Shown here: positions 35,263 through 47,410 of the stretch, piece by piece | Position numbering within the stretch: the stretch's first letter is position 1 | How the letters are laid out: each line of letters starts with the position of its first letter | Assembly: GCF_037975245.1 (NCBI RefSeq) | Contig: NC_092576.1 | Location: forward strand, 31,474,611-31,538,610 | DNA from: Apostichopus japonicus | Lineage: Eukaryota > Echinodermata > Holothuroidea > Aspidochirotida > Stichopodidae | Direction: 5' to 3' | Length of the DNA: 64,000 bases | Program-made: the position numbers and the translations under genes | Notes under the pieces: generated by a model | The model's input: only the letters and a program-made list of their open reading frames with translations | What the model was told of the DNA's origin: nothing | The model's database searches: none

Positions 35263-36240
35263 TTTTGACTATCAGTAGTTTGATGATGATGTATGAAATG
35301 CAGGGAAAAAAAGCAATACACTAGGTCACTTTAGGGGTATTTTCGGACGGTTAACCTCACAGGTGAACATACACTTCTCTAGTATTTGTTTCCTATATTG
35401 TAGGTGACTGTGTAGGATTTGCCCCAGTCCTGTACTATCCCACATTCAAACAAACAATTTATTTTTGCATTCTGTTTTCCCCTAACACCTGGCACAGGCT
35501 TACTCCAGGCCGTCAGGACTCAATTTTGCGGGAAAGTATGCCATATACTGTATATGTGTGGAATCTTTTTTCAAACTAGAGTGATCACTAGGAAGAAAAT
35601 ACACGACATCCTTCAAGTTGTCAATTAGTAGAGCAACCAAGTGGCTACCAAGTATGGCATGCTTGGATAATACATGCCTTTCCCTCTCCCCTCTCCCACC
35701 ATATAGCTGCATAACAAGCATTAAAGCAGCTGCTTTGCTGCTGATATCAAAATAGAGGGCGCCCTCTATGGAAGCCTATTGAAAAGACTATTGAAGCTTT
35801 CTCCACAATTGATTGAAGAATGACCAAAACAGCACATATTGAACACCTGATGATCAACATGTTAAATAATAAATACCAACATCTGTTGATGACTGGATCC
35901 AATTTTGACACCCTGTTTCAGGACTAAATATAGGACTTGAAGTTTTCTACTTTCTTACAGGAAATGTCGCACTTGACAGGGTTGCATGTCTGCTAGAATC
36001 AGTGGTCAAAATGCTTGGCCTTGACAACACTATCAAGGGATTTTCTTGTAGCATGTATGTAGGCTGCTCTGTTATATTATGCTAATCATGCCTGCATGGG
36101 TCATCAATCATCAAGTGTGATATTAGTGCTGCCACTGAGCTTATCATTGCTACCGTTTAGGTCAGGCAGGAATGAATTACAGTTTCCAGGCTGGGACAGC
36201 TACTTTATTCCAGATTTAATGCTATCTATTCAACACAACA
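35263..36240. other. No recognised gene
   Basis: Mixed-composition DNA with no repeat boundaries or domain-bearing frames visible. Confidence 0.35.
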
Positions 36241-36244
36241 TCGT

Positions 36245-37010
36245 GCACATTGATTGTAAACGGCACACATCTATATAGGGCCAAGCTAAGTCTTCTAGCA
36301 TTAAGAAATATTCATAATAACTTTAGTATGAGTAAAGTTTTTCACGTGAGTCTGGATTGTAAGTGGGTGGTACTTTTGAACTCTGTTCACAACAAATGAC
36401 TCTCCACTTCTAGGGAAAAGATAGTGTTCGCGTCCCAACTTATCTTGATGTATCATGGCGCTTGCAGGGTCCTTCTCCAAAAGCATGTAACCAATTGGCG
36501 AAATTTTATTTCCAGCTGCAGTTGGAAAATCATCTTGAAAATAACTTTAGTGTGAGTAAATAGCTCACTTTGTGACAATAGGACACCAACACATCTACAC
36601 AGGGCTAGGCTTCTAGTCCTACAGTAACTGCTAATTGCTGGTAGCTGCTGATCCTTGAGAAATATTAAAAATAACTTTAGTGTGAGAAATTAGCTCACTT
36701 TGTGACAATTTAGGACCCCAACACATCTGTATTGGGCCAAAATTATAGTCCTAACTAGCAATCGCTGATAGCTGCTGGTCCTTCAGAAACTATAAAAATA
36801 AGTTTAGAATGTAGCTCACTTTGTGACCATAGGACCCCAACACATCTACATAGGGCCAAACTTATAGTCCTAACTGCTAATCGCTGGTAGCTGCTGATCC
36901 TTAAGAAACATTCAAATAAACTTTTTTGTGAGTAAATAGCTGACTTTGTGACCATAGGACCCCAACACATCTACTGCTACAGCTACTGAGCCTTAAGAAA
37001 CATTCAAAAT
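36245..37010. repeat. ~124-bp tandem repeat, about 5 to 6 units
   Basis: Units share ACTTTAGTGTGAGTAAATAG, GACCCCAACACATCTAC, and CTGGTAGCTGCTGATCCTTA, with about 10-15% divergence. The first unit is partial. Confidence 0.85.
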
Positions 37011-37369
37011 GAATTGAATAAATTTCTCAGTTGCAGGCCTATTGAGATATTTACTAAGTTGCCCCACCTGCCTAATATGAAACATTGTCAATTCACAATA
37101 TATGTGATTTACTTGCTCATCCATTGCAAGGTGAGTGTCCATATACCCACCGAGATCCTGGACCACCGGAACAGACTTTATGACTTTGTCAGTAATCTGA
37201 GGCCTAAAGGTCAAAATCTTGACCCAATAATTCATTTCTAACCACAGAAATCACTGAAGCATGTAATCAGGGAAGGTTTCTCTGAAGTATCAATTGCTAC
37301 ACTATGCTAAGAATTTAAGCCATAAACATGCTGTTTTTCAGCCAAACTGCAAAAAATTAAGCCATATTA

Positions 37370-37575
37370 ATCATGTCTCTCTTTATGCACAATACTGTAC
37401 ACGTATACAAACCTTACTATTCATGTCTGTCTATATGCGCAACACATACAAACCTTATTCATGTATGTCTATACGTGCAATACATACAAACCTTACTATT
37501 CATGTCTGTCTATATGCGTAATACATACAAACCTTATTATCCATGTCTGTCTATACCTGCAATACATAAAAACCT
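37370..37575. repeat. ~46-bp tandem repeat
   Basis: Four to five units of CATGTCTGTCTATATGCG followed by CAATACATACAAACCTTA. Chance frames across it encode a repeated peptide and are not genes. Confidence 0.85.
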
Positions 37576-38059
37576 CATTGGATACTCGTCAAGCTCCACC
37601 CTCCCATCTCTGGATACTATGCACATGAGCACAAACAGTACAAAACCTATTAACATGAACGGCATGACATGACAAAGTCTATAAGCTAAATCAAGACTAA
37701 CATTTGCCACAGATAGGAAGGAAGATTGTCTAATATATATCCTATTTGTACGTGTTCCAGCATACAAGACAAATACACAACAGACTAAACTAGATGTTGA
37801 ACAATTCTGCCAGCTGAACATGAAGGACTCAACCCAATTTTCCTGTATGGCTCTGGTGCAGTATAAACTATAATATAAACATCTATTAAAAGAGAAAAAA
37901 AACTGTGTTGAGTCAATATGATCAGAAAATTGTCATTGAATAAGAGAATGGTTAGAATTTACTGTAATTTATTGAGAGGAATGTTCTGGTATGTGAGGAG
38001 TATACTGTAGTATGTATTGAAGTGAATGATCTTAGTCATTGTTCAAGCTTATTCATTGA

Positions 38060-38475
38060 GTACTGCATTGCTCCTTCACACACAGAGGTATTACTTTCCT
38101 GTATAATGTACATACTACAGTAGTCATTGAGTACTGCACTGCTCTTTGCACACACGGAGGTATTACTTAACTTTATAACTGTACATACAGTAGTCATTGA
38201 GTACTGCATGCCCCCTTACATACACAGAGGTATTACTTTACTTTATAACTGTAGATACTACAGTAGTCATTGAGTACTGCACTGCTCCTTGCACACCCAG
38301 AGGTATTACATTCCTGTATAACTGTAGATACTACAGTAGTCATTGAGTACTGGACTGCCCCCTTACACACACAGAGGTATTACTTTACTGTTTAACTGTA
38401 GATACTACAGTAGTCATTGAGTACTGCACTGCTCCCTTGCACACCCAGAGGCATTACTTTTGATAACGACGCATA
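38060..38475. repeat. Minisatellite array A (~75-bp family)
   Basis: Five to six units of the family CTACAGTAGTCATTGAGTAC, TGCACTGCTCC, ACACACAGAGGTATTACTTT. Same family as 40090-42725 and 60555-61705. Confidence 0.95.
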
Positions 38476-38640
38476 TCATTTGACATGTATCATTAGCCAT
38501 TTGACCATTAACCATTTTTCCTGAACATACTTTATTTACTACGACAATTCCGTAACTATTTATGGAGAGATTCTCCCATCAAGTTGCAGCCATGGTTAAG
38601 TAAATAAAATAATTTTTGACATGTCATGTTAATACAGCAA
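38476..38640. repeat. Array boundary sequence, copy 1
   Basis: Follows the last unit of array A and matches 61705-61900 after array C (GATAACGACGCATAT, TTTGACATGTATCATTA, CCATCAAGTTGCAGCCATGG). The array and this flank therefore move or were duplicated together. Confidence 0.85.
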
Positions 38641-38742
38641 CTAAGATCATTAATACAGCAACTAAGGTCAACCATGTTAATACATAGTCATACTAGTCAT
38701 TGAGTACTGTTGCCCCGGTCCAATGGTCGAGCCTGGGGTGTT

Positions 38743-38874
38743 CCACAGGTTTTCCGCATCTAGCCGTTACAGGTTCTACATCTAGCCGTCACAGGTTCTG
38801 CGTCTAGCCGTCACAGGTTTTGCATCTAGAGGTCACAGGTCTCGCTTCTAGCCATCACAGGTTCCTGCTCCTCG
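38743..38874. repeat. ~24-bp tandem repeat
   Basis: Five to six units of TCTAGCCGTCACAGGTTCTG with variations. Confidence 0.85.
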
Positions 38875-38928
38875 GCTTAGCCTTCCTCTTATTTATTACA
38901 GCAGATGGTGGTGTTCATGAGCCAGCTG

Positions 38929-40033
38929 ATTGAGTAGATATGGGCAGAAAAAGTACACAAGAGTTCTTGTTGATGGTATATACAATGGCTTGATATGAAA
39001 GCATGGGTGGTTTATTCAACCTCTCACTCTGGGTCTGAAACCCTCGGTTTACAAAGCGTGGAACTTCTTACAAGTTAGGTTAAATTAACACAAAACAATG
39101 GATAAGGCTAAATGCATAATGAATAAAAAACAAATGGAAGAAGTAGAAGTATAACTAAAACCTTAATGTGATACAGAATGATCTAATCTCTCGTCACTCA
39201 CTTGACAGTACTTAGTGATTTAAACTATGTGTGCATTTACATAACGTTAAACACTCGCAAAACCCCTTCCCCTGTTGAGTCTATGTAAGCCCAATTACTC
39301 TTCGGACTAGAAATAACGTTCAACAATAATCAATAAATAGCCAACCCTAAATACATTACGAGTTTTGATTTAATCCCTAGCAAGTCCCTACATCTTTCTT
39401 AATGTTACTCCTGAACTTGAAACAACATAAACATACCTGATTGAGTAGATATGGGCAGAAAAAGTACACAAGAGTTCTTGTTGATGGTATATACAATGGC
39501 TTGATATGAAAGCATGGGTGGTTTATTCAACCTCTCACTCTGGGTCTGAAACCCTCGGTTTACAAAGCGTGGAACTTCTTACAAGTTAGGTTAAATTAAC
39601 ACAAAACAATGGATAAGGCTAAATGCATAATGAATAAAAAACAAATGGAAGAAGTAGAAGTATAACTAAAACCTTAATGTGATACAGAATGATCTAATCT
39701 CTCGTCACTCACTTGACAGTACTTAGTGATTTAAACTATGTGTGCATTTACATAACGTTAAACACTCGCAAAACCCCTTGCCCTGTTGAGTCTATGTAAG
39801 CCCAATTACTCTTCGGACTAGAAATAACGTTCAACAATAATCAATAAATAGCCAACCCTAAATACATTACGAGTGTTGATTTAATCCCTAGCAAGTCCCT
39901 ACATCTTTCTTAATGTTACTCCTGAACTTGAAACAACATAAACATACCTGATTGAGTAGATATGGGCAGAAAAAGTACACAAGAGTTCTTGTTGATGGTA
40001 TATACAATGGCTTGACATGAAAGCATGGGTGGT
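38929..40033. repeat. 511-bp tandem duplication, ~2.2 copies
   Basis: ATTGAGTAGATATGGGCAG starts at 38929, 39440 and 39951. The two full units differ at only a few positions, so the duplication is recent or recently homogenised. The third copy stops at about 40033. Confidence 0.95.
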
Positions 40034-40089
40034 ACATGTATGTATAACATCTCAACCCATGGCAAAGAAACAAAAAAAGGGGGCACTAT

Positions 40090-42725
40090 TTTACCTCCAC
40101 AGTTGTTGAGTACTTTACTGTCCCTACAGTACTACACTGCCCCCTTGCACACCCAGAGATCTGTATAACTGTACAGTACATACTACAGTAGTCATTGAGT
40201 TCTGGACTGCTCCCTAACACACCCAGAGGTTTTACATAAACTGTATAACTGTACAGAACATACTACAGTAGTCATTGAGTACTGCACTGCTCCCTTGCAC
40301 ACCCAGAGGTATTACTTTACTGTATAACTGTAGACACTACAGTAGTCATTGAGTACTGCACTGCCCCTTACACACACAGAGGTATAACTTTACTGTGTAA
40401 CTGTAGACACTACAGTAGTCATTGAGTACTTCACTGCCCCTTACACACACAGAGGTATTACTTTACTGTATAACTGTAGACACTACAGTAGTAATTGAGT
40501 ACTGCACTGCTCACTTGCACACCCAGAGGTATTACTTTACTGTATAACTGTAGACACTACAGTAGTCATTGAGTACTGCACTGCCCCTTACACACACAGA
40601 GGTATTACTTTACTGTATAACTGTATACACTACAGTACATACTACACATACTACAGTAGTCATTGAGTACTGTACTGCTCCCTTACACACCCAGAGGTAT
40701 TACTCTAGTACTGTATAACTGTAGACACTACAGTAGTCATTGAGTACTGCACTGCCCCTTACACACACAGAGGTATTGCTTTACTGTATAACTGTAGACA
40801 CTACAGTACATACTGTACATACTACAGTAGTCATTGAGTACTGTACTGCTCCCTTACACACCCAGAGGTATTACTGTACTGTATAACTGTAGACAATACA
40901 GTAGTCATTGGGTACTGCACTGCCCCTTACACACATAGAGGTATTACTCTACTGTATAACTGTAGACACTACAGTAGTCATTGAGTACATACTGTTCCTT
41001 ACACACACAGAGGTATTGCTTTACTGTATAACTGTAGACACTACAGTAGTAATTGAGTACTGCACTGCTCCCTTGCACAGCCAGAGGTATTACTTCACTG
41101 TATAACTGTAGACACTACAGTACATACTCTACATACTACAGTAGTCATTGAGTACTGTACTGCTCCCTTGCACACCCAGAGGTATTACTTTACTGTATAA
41201 CTGTAGACACTACAGTAGTCATTGAGTACTGCACTGCCCCTTACACACACACAGAGGTATTGCTTTACTGTATTACTGTAGACACTACAGTAGTCATTGG
41301 GTACTGGACTGCCCCTTACACACACAGAGGTATTACTCTACTGTATAACTGTAGACACTACAGTACATACTGTACATACTACAGTAGTCATTGAGTACTG
41401 TACTGCTCCCTTACACACCCAGAGGTATTACTGTACTGTATAACTGTAGACACTGCAGTAGTAATTGAGTACTGCACTGCTCCTTACACACACAGAGGTA
41501 TTACTTTACTGTATAACTGTAGACACTACAGTAGTCATTGGGTACTGCACTGCCCCTTACACACACAGAGGTATTACTCTACTGTATAACTGTAGACACT
41601 ACAGTAGTCATTGAGTACATACTGTTCCTTACACACACAGAGGTATTGCTTTACTGTACAGTATAACTGTAGACACTACAGTAGTAATTGAGTACTGCAC
41701 TGCTCCCTTGCACAGCCAGAGGTATTACTTCACTGTATAACTGTAGACACTACAGTACATACTGTACATACTACAGTAGTCATTGAGTACTGTACTGCTC
41801 CCTTGCACACCCAGAGGTATTACTTTACTGTATAACTGTAGACACTACAGTAGTCATTGAGTACTGCACTGCCCCTTACACACACAGAGGTATTACTCTA
41901 CTGTATAACTGTAGACACTACAGTAGTCATTGAGTACATACTGTTCCTTACACACACAGAGGTATTGCTTTACTGTATAACTGTAGACACTACAGTAGTC
42001 ATTGAGTACTGCACTGCTCCCTTGCACAGCCAGAGGTATTACTTCACTGTATAACTGTAGACACTACAGTACATACTGTACATACTACAGTAGTCATTGA
42101 GTACTGTACTGCTCCCTTGCACACCCAGAGGTATTACTTTACTGTATAACTGTAGACACTACAGTAGTCATTGAGTACTGCACTGCCCCTTACACACACG
42201 CAGAGGTATTACTTTACTGTATAACTGTAGACACTACAGTAGTCATTGAGTACATACTGCTCCTTACACACACAGAGGTATTGCTTTACTGTATAACTGT
42301 AGACACTACAGTAGTCATTGAGTACTGCACTGCTCCCTTGCACAGCGAGAGGTATTACTTTACTGTATAACTGTAGACACTACAGTAGTCATTGAGTACT
42401 GCACTGCCCCTTACACACACAGAGGTATTACTCTACTGTATAACTGTACATACTACAGTAGTCATTGAGTACTGGACTGCTCCCTTACACACCCAGAGGT
42501 ATTACTGTACTGTATAACTGTAGACGCTACAGTAGTCACTGGGTACTGCCCTTCCCCTTACACACACAGAGGTATTACTCTACTGTATAACTGTACATAC
42601 TACAGTAGTCATTGAGTACTGGACTGCTCCCTTACACACCCAGAGGTATTACTTTACTGTTTAACTGTAGATACTACAGTAGTCATTGAGACTGCTCCCT
42701 AACACACCCACAGGTTTTACTTAAA
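40090..42725. repeat. Minisatellite array B (~75-bp family), 30 or more units
   Basis: Long array of the same family as array A. Unit types alternate (CCCCTTACACACACAG versus CTCCCTTGCACACCCAG), and a TACATACTGTACATAC extension recurs periodically, giving higher-order structure. Units contain palindromes CTACAGTAG and AGTACT. Open frames within it are repeat artefacts. Confidence 0.95.
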
Positions 42726-45700
42726 GGGGCTATACAATGAATCCAGCCAAGCAATTAATGTCAGGCGCTCTCTATTTTCTCCAACTTCTGATTCTGTCTG
42801 ATTAGGGGTTGTACCATTGTGTGTGTGGGGCGGGGGGGGGGGGGTAGAGCTAAGGCAGTGAAAAGTACTGTTTCACCTCAATCATAGTAGAATGACTGTG
42901 GAATGCTGTATAGCCCTAGATGTTTATGTTATTGGATAATGTCGAGGGAGTTGTTATGTTCTACTTGGAATGACCAGTTACAATTTGTAGTGTCAGACAT
43001 GTGGGTAATTTTTACACACATTGAATTTTTCTGCATTGTGAGCAAACAAATTCATAAATTTTTGGGTCGGCCAAGTGCATGATGTAATGCTGATTTATAT
43101 TTTTAGTTATTTTCGCTGATGTAATACATAGAGGTAATTCAATATGACATATGTATGGGTGTAATATTTTTCATCTTGAAGATACATATTTTGTTGGGAC
43201 ATGCGTTCCCCTCCAAAGATCAACAATTCCGCTTTTGACAAAAGTGTGACACAGAAGCAGATTTTTCAGATTAGGGTATGGGGGGGGGGTTGGTCGGGAT
43301 GGGGCAGGCCCATATTAGCTACAAAATGGAAAAATTAAGAAAAACAAAAAGGTGAAAACGAAACAAAGGAGATCTAACAAGTGGTTCAAAACTTTACTTT
43401 TTTAATTTCAATTGATGATTCAGGGGCCAAGGCTGGGATGTTTACCAAGTACCCCTGGCAGCCAGTCCGGCACTAATAATTGGTACAATTTTCCTACCAT
43501 ATTTTTTCAGAGTAAAGCCTACTGCAGGAGCAGTGTAATGAGATTGACTGGCCAGATCTGACTGAAACTTTCTTTCTTTTGTGAAACCTTGCAATGGATC
43601 CATTGTGGGAGAGGAAACTGGGTTTAATGCCTCCCCTAATCCCCTTATTAATCCGATTCTGTGAATATTTTACAATAACGACGAGGCTGATATTAGGGTG
43701 TGATTGAATTAACAACTTGCCATACATTTTTATGTAGGCATATGTTGCAAACAGTATCCATAAATCATATATTATTTTGGAGAAGTGATCTTATAATTTA
43801 GTGAACTTTTAAGAATTTATATATATGGCAACACCAATGTGAGTCTTTGTGAGCAAATTCATCACATCAGCCATACAAAAAATAACTCCCTCCTATTATT
43901 TATGACAATTTTATAGAGTGGACATCATTTTACAAAAACATTTCATTTTATATAGTCTAATTTTGGAGTATTCCTGTACATAGCATGCCTCTGGAGTATT
44001 CATTAAAGCAGTGTCACAGCAGAGACCTTAACTGTATACAAAAACAACCGGTACTCATGGCTCGTAAGTACTGTTCATGTCCTGATACACATGTTAGGAA
44101 TACAAAGTAGTTATTGCTGTTACACGGTTGTGGGAGAGTAGTTGCTGTATCCAATCATTGAGTGCAGGTTTTTAATACGTGATTGTAAAATGAAGTCGTA
44201 TCTAGTAATTTTTGCTTTAAGCAGGTCTACTGATATACCCGAACATGGCCTTTCTTTGTTATCTTCATCACGAATTGGAGTCATTTAAAGAGAGGTGTAA
44301 CTGTAATCAGGAGGTACTGTACCTAGTTACTGTATGAGTATTGGCTGACAATAATTGCTAAATAATATTATAGTGGTTGCAATAATTTTGCTAGTTTTAC
44401 ATGCTAATTTATATTTGAGATTAGGGTTGCAAGAGCCCCTTCATAACATTCATTTAGAACTCGAGAACCAAGCAGATCATATGTCAAGACATTTGCTCCT
44501 ACATTAAACAAACGTTCATTTTCGGTCATTAATAATGGACCTGAAGCTTTGAATCTGGCAATGGTCCAAAGATATAACCTACTGATACTGGGACACAGGA
44601 CATGTAATAGTACCTACAGGTACACTGCACATAGGTCTTTTATATACTGGAAAGCCATCAGAACTGGACGTTACAATACTGTAGTGTAGTCATCCCATTC
44701 TGTGCAGTTTGGTGCATGAGGAACATGTTTCCATCAGAGGGTTGTCACTACACAGAAATTAAAGTTTCATATTTTAGAAAAACATATTCAAATTAAAAAA
44801 CATTTATGTTTTTCAATGCATATCGTGGATTGTAAGATAACTTTCTTTGAGGGTACGGAAAGAACCAGGTATTGTTTAAGGAAAAGACAATACATGCTAG
44901 ACATGTTTATTTTGACATATGTAGGCCTTTATAAATTGACCTATAGAGACTACACTTCTCAATGTCATATGCATGAACAACTTTGAAAAACAAAGGATAG
45001 GTAGTTGTGGAAAATAGGGTAGTTTTTCTTCCAAAGCAACTATCCATACCACGCTGATATATCCACAAAAACTGCCTCACATGTCTCACTTTCACCAGAA
45101 ATGTACTATACGCACAATTTCAGAATTTTATACCATTTTGATGACTTCAGTTGGTGAGATTAAATTTTATGGGCATCAATAACGAAGTTTGATGTTTGCT
45201 TGCAATATTTTATCTCCTGTGAAATTAAAGAGCTTACATCCATAACATTTGGTCTAATGCAAGCTGTAATAACGAATGGGATAAAAAAAAAATAGCATAT
45301 TATAGTACGGTTTTGAATGTTCTTTTGTCAAACATTCTACCATCTTTTAACTGCCAATAATAATTTTACTTCCACTGTTTAATGTTTGATTAATCATATC
45401 ATATATTTGTGGAAATGAGCTTAAGAATCTACAACCATTGAATATGTGTAAACCCACTCTTATATTGGCTCTGTAAAGTCTTCAACTGTTGGCTGATGGA
45501 CGGCGGACACTCTTGGTATAATTTTTTGGTTCATCAAGTAGGGTTTTTCAAGCCTGTTTGGATGAGCATAGATTAACTACCAGAACTTTCACGATGTTCT
45601 CCAGAAATGCAGAATGTATCCATAGGTTTTAGGCTCTTTAACAGGTACCAGATGCCTTTTTTTGGTGGCTGTGGAGTACTTCACCTTGACCCTGAAAAGA

Positions 45701-46726
45701 AATCATAAGAGGTCGTTGTGATTTGCATATTCCTTTGTGCACCTCCAGATAATCAACTCACAGGGTATTTTAACAAATATTTTCATATGTAGCTATAAGG
45801 CTGCTGTCAATTAAATCTTGATTGTTTTCATTATGAAATACTACCTAGAAACAACTAACATCATCAAATGGAGTGTAGAACTGTATGTTCATGTACTAGG
45901 TAAATACCTTGAAAGTGTTTCAATTTAGTTATGCATTTAACCTCTGGTTTAAGACATAAATGAATCCACAAACCACCAATTGCATCTATGGTAATAATGT
46001 ACAGTACATATTCTGTTGTGAAGTGAGTCAGAAGTGTGCCTAAAAGGTATCATTTGAAATGGGTTGTACATACTGTATCTAATGCCATTCACAACACATA
46101 TATATAAGCATATAATGAGGGCATAGACAGAAACACTTACTCATCATTCCCATCTCCATCTTTCTTTGGAACGGTTTCTGTGAAAGTTGAAATCGATGGC
46201 TGCCAAGTACTTTCTCGCCACATACAGTATCCAACGTAGCTGTGATAAAGAATGAAAAAGTTGGGGTCATATGTTAATTATGAAGTTTGATTATGCAAAC
46301 TTTTATCAGGGTTTCTTTGCCAGAATATATTTTCTAGTAATATTTACCTTTTCAGTAATCGTGTTTGCAAGCAGTTGTGTCACCATGTACACAAATACAC
46401 ACACACAACATTTCCATCAAATCCTTGGCAACAATTATTCACAGACCGTCATGATCCATTATTCTAAAAAATTATATGTCAGCTGGCAGGGTAGTTGAAG
46501 GATGTCCATGCAACCCACTGTTGCCATGACAGGACTTTTAGGTTTTGGCATGGGGCATTAAGGAACCATGATGCAATGCTACTTCTGGATGTATTGTCCT
46601 GACTCTCTAAATTCACTCTGATAAAGGGCCACCTGGGCTGGATGTCCAGGAAGTGGCTCACCATCCCACCATAATATATATTTCTCCTTAAGGAGAGGGA
46701 GGACTTCCAGGTGTCAACATGGGCTG
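42726..46726. other. No recognised gene; G-runs
   Basis: Contains a long G run (about 42829-42844) and a second at 43280-43290. Frames on both strands are short and without recognisable domains. No bounded repeats seen. Confidence 0.35.
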
Positions 46727-46865
46727 TTTACTTCACTCCTCTCTTACCTGTCTCCTACAACACTTACGCACATTTCCTAGTCTACCTAGACGCCACTGGT
46801 ATAATTTTAGCACTGCGCCCCCGGTGACCTCTCCCATAGGTCACCGCGCACCCTCTCTCCCTTCC
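46727..46865 (+). repeat. DIRS left inverted terminal repeat
   Basis: From TTTACTTCACTCCTCTCTTA through CTTACCTGTCTCCTACAAC to CCCTCTCTCCCTTCC. It is inverted relative to the right repeat over ~120 bp; the outermost ~20 bp differ, as is usual for DIRS. Confidence 0.9.
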
Positions 46866-47410
46866 GAATTTACCATTCCGAAGGAAAACGCGTGTCTTTC
46901 GAGTTCCGTTTTCTCTAACGCCAAACTGAGTCTTACTTGCTGGAATCCGACTTCTCTTGAACAACGAAGGTTCCTGACAAAGTTTTCTACAGGATTCCCC
47001 AAGTTTTGCTAAGTATCCTCTTGTTTTCGGCAGTTTTTCTGCCTCTTTAACAATTAGGATCTCGCCTCATTTTTGCATTACGATACCTCACACGTGTACG
47101 GGTTGTGCGAGACACCTGTACACTGCACTTACGTGTGGTACCGTTAAGTCCTATTCACGTAATTTTCGTTGATTTTTACTTGTCTAGGTTCTTTTTTCCC
47201 GTGTTCTCTTTACTCTTGGAGTTCCACGGAAAGTGTTTGGTTTTTTTTTACAGCCTCCCTGGAGCTCCCTTTGGGGAGTTTGACCTTCACATTCTTGTTT
47301 TATTTCAGAAAACTCTTGTGTTTAGGTCTCGTTTTTAAACCGCTCCTTTCGCGGTTTTCGTATTATTTTTTCTCCCGACTTATTCTCCTCCTACAGTATA
47401 GGATTTCAGG

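Noticed and set aside
38929-40033. 511-bp direct repeats as LTRs
   Set aside because: The copies abut directly, lack TG/CA ends, and enclose no internal region.
40090-42725. CRISPR-like regular repeats
   Set aside because: Units are ~75 bp with no unique spacers, are degenerate throughout, and the genome is eukaryotic.
42829-43290. Promoter G-quadruplex
   Set aside because: G runs exist, but no gene or start signals nearby support a promoter role.
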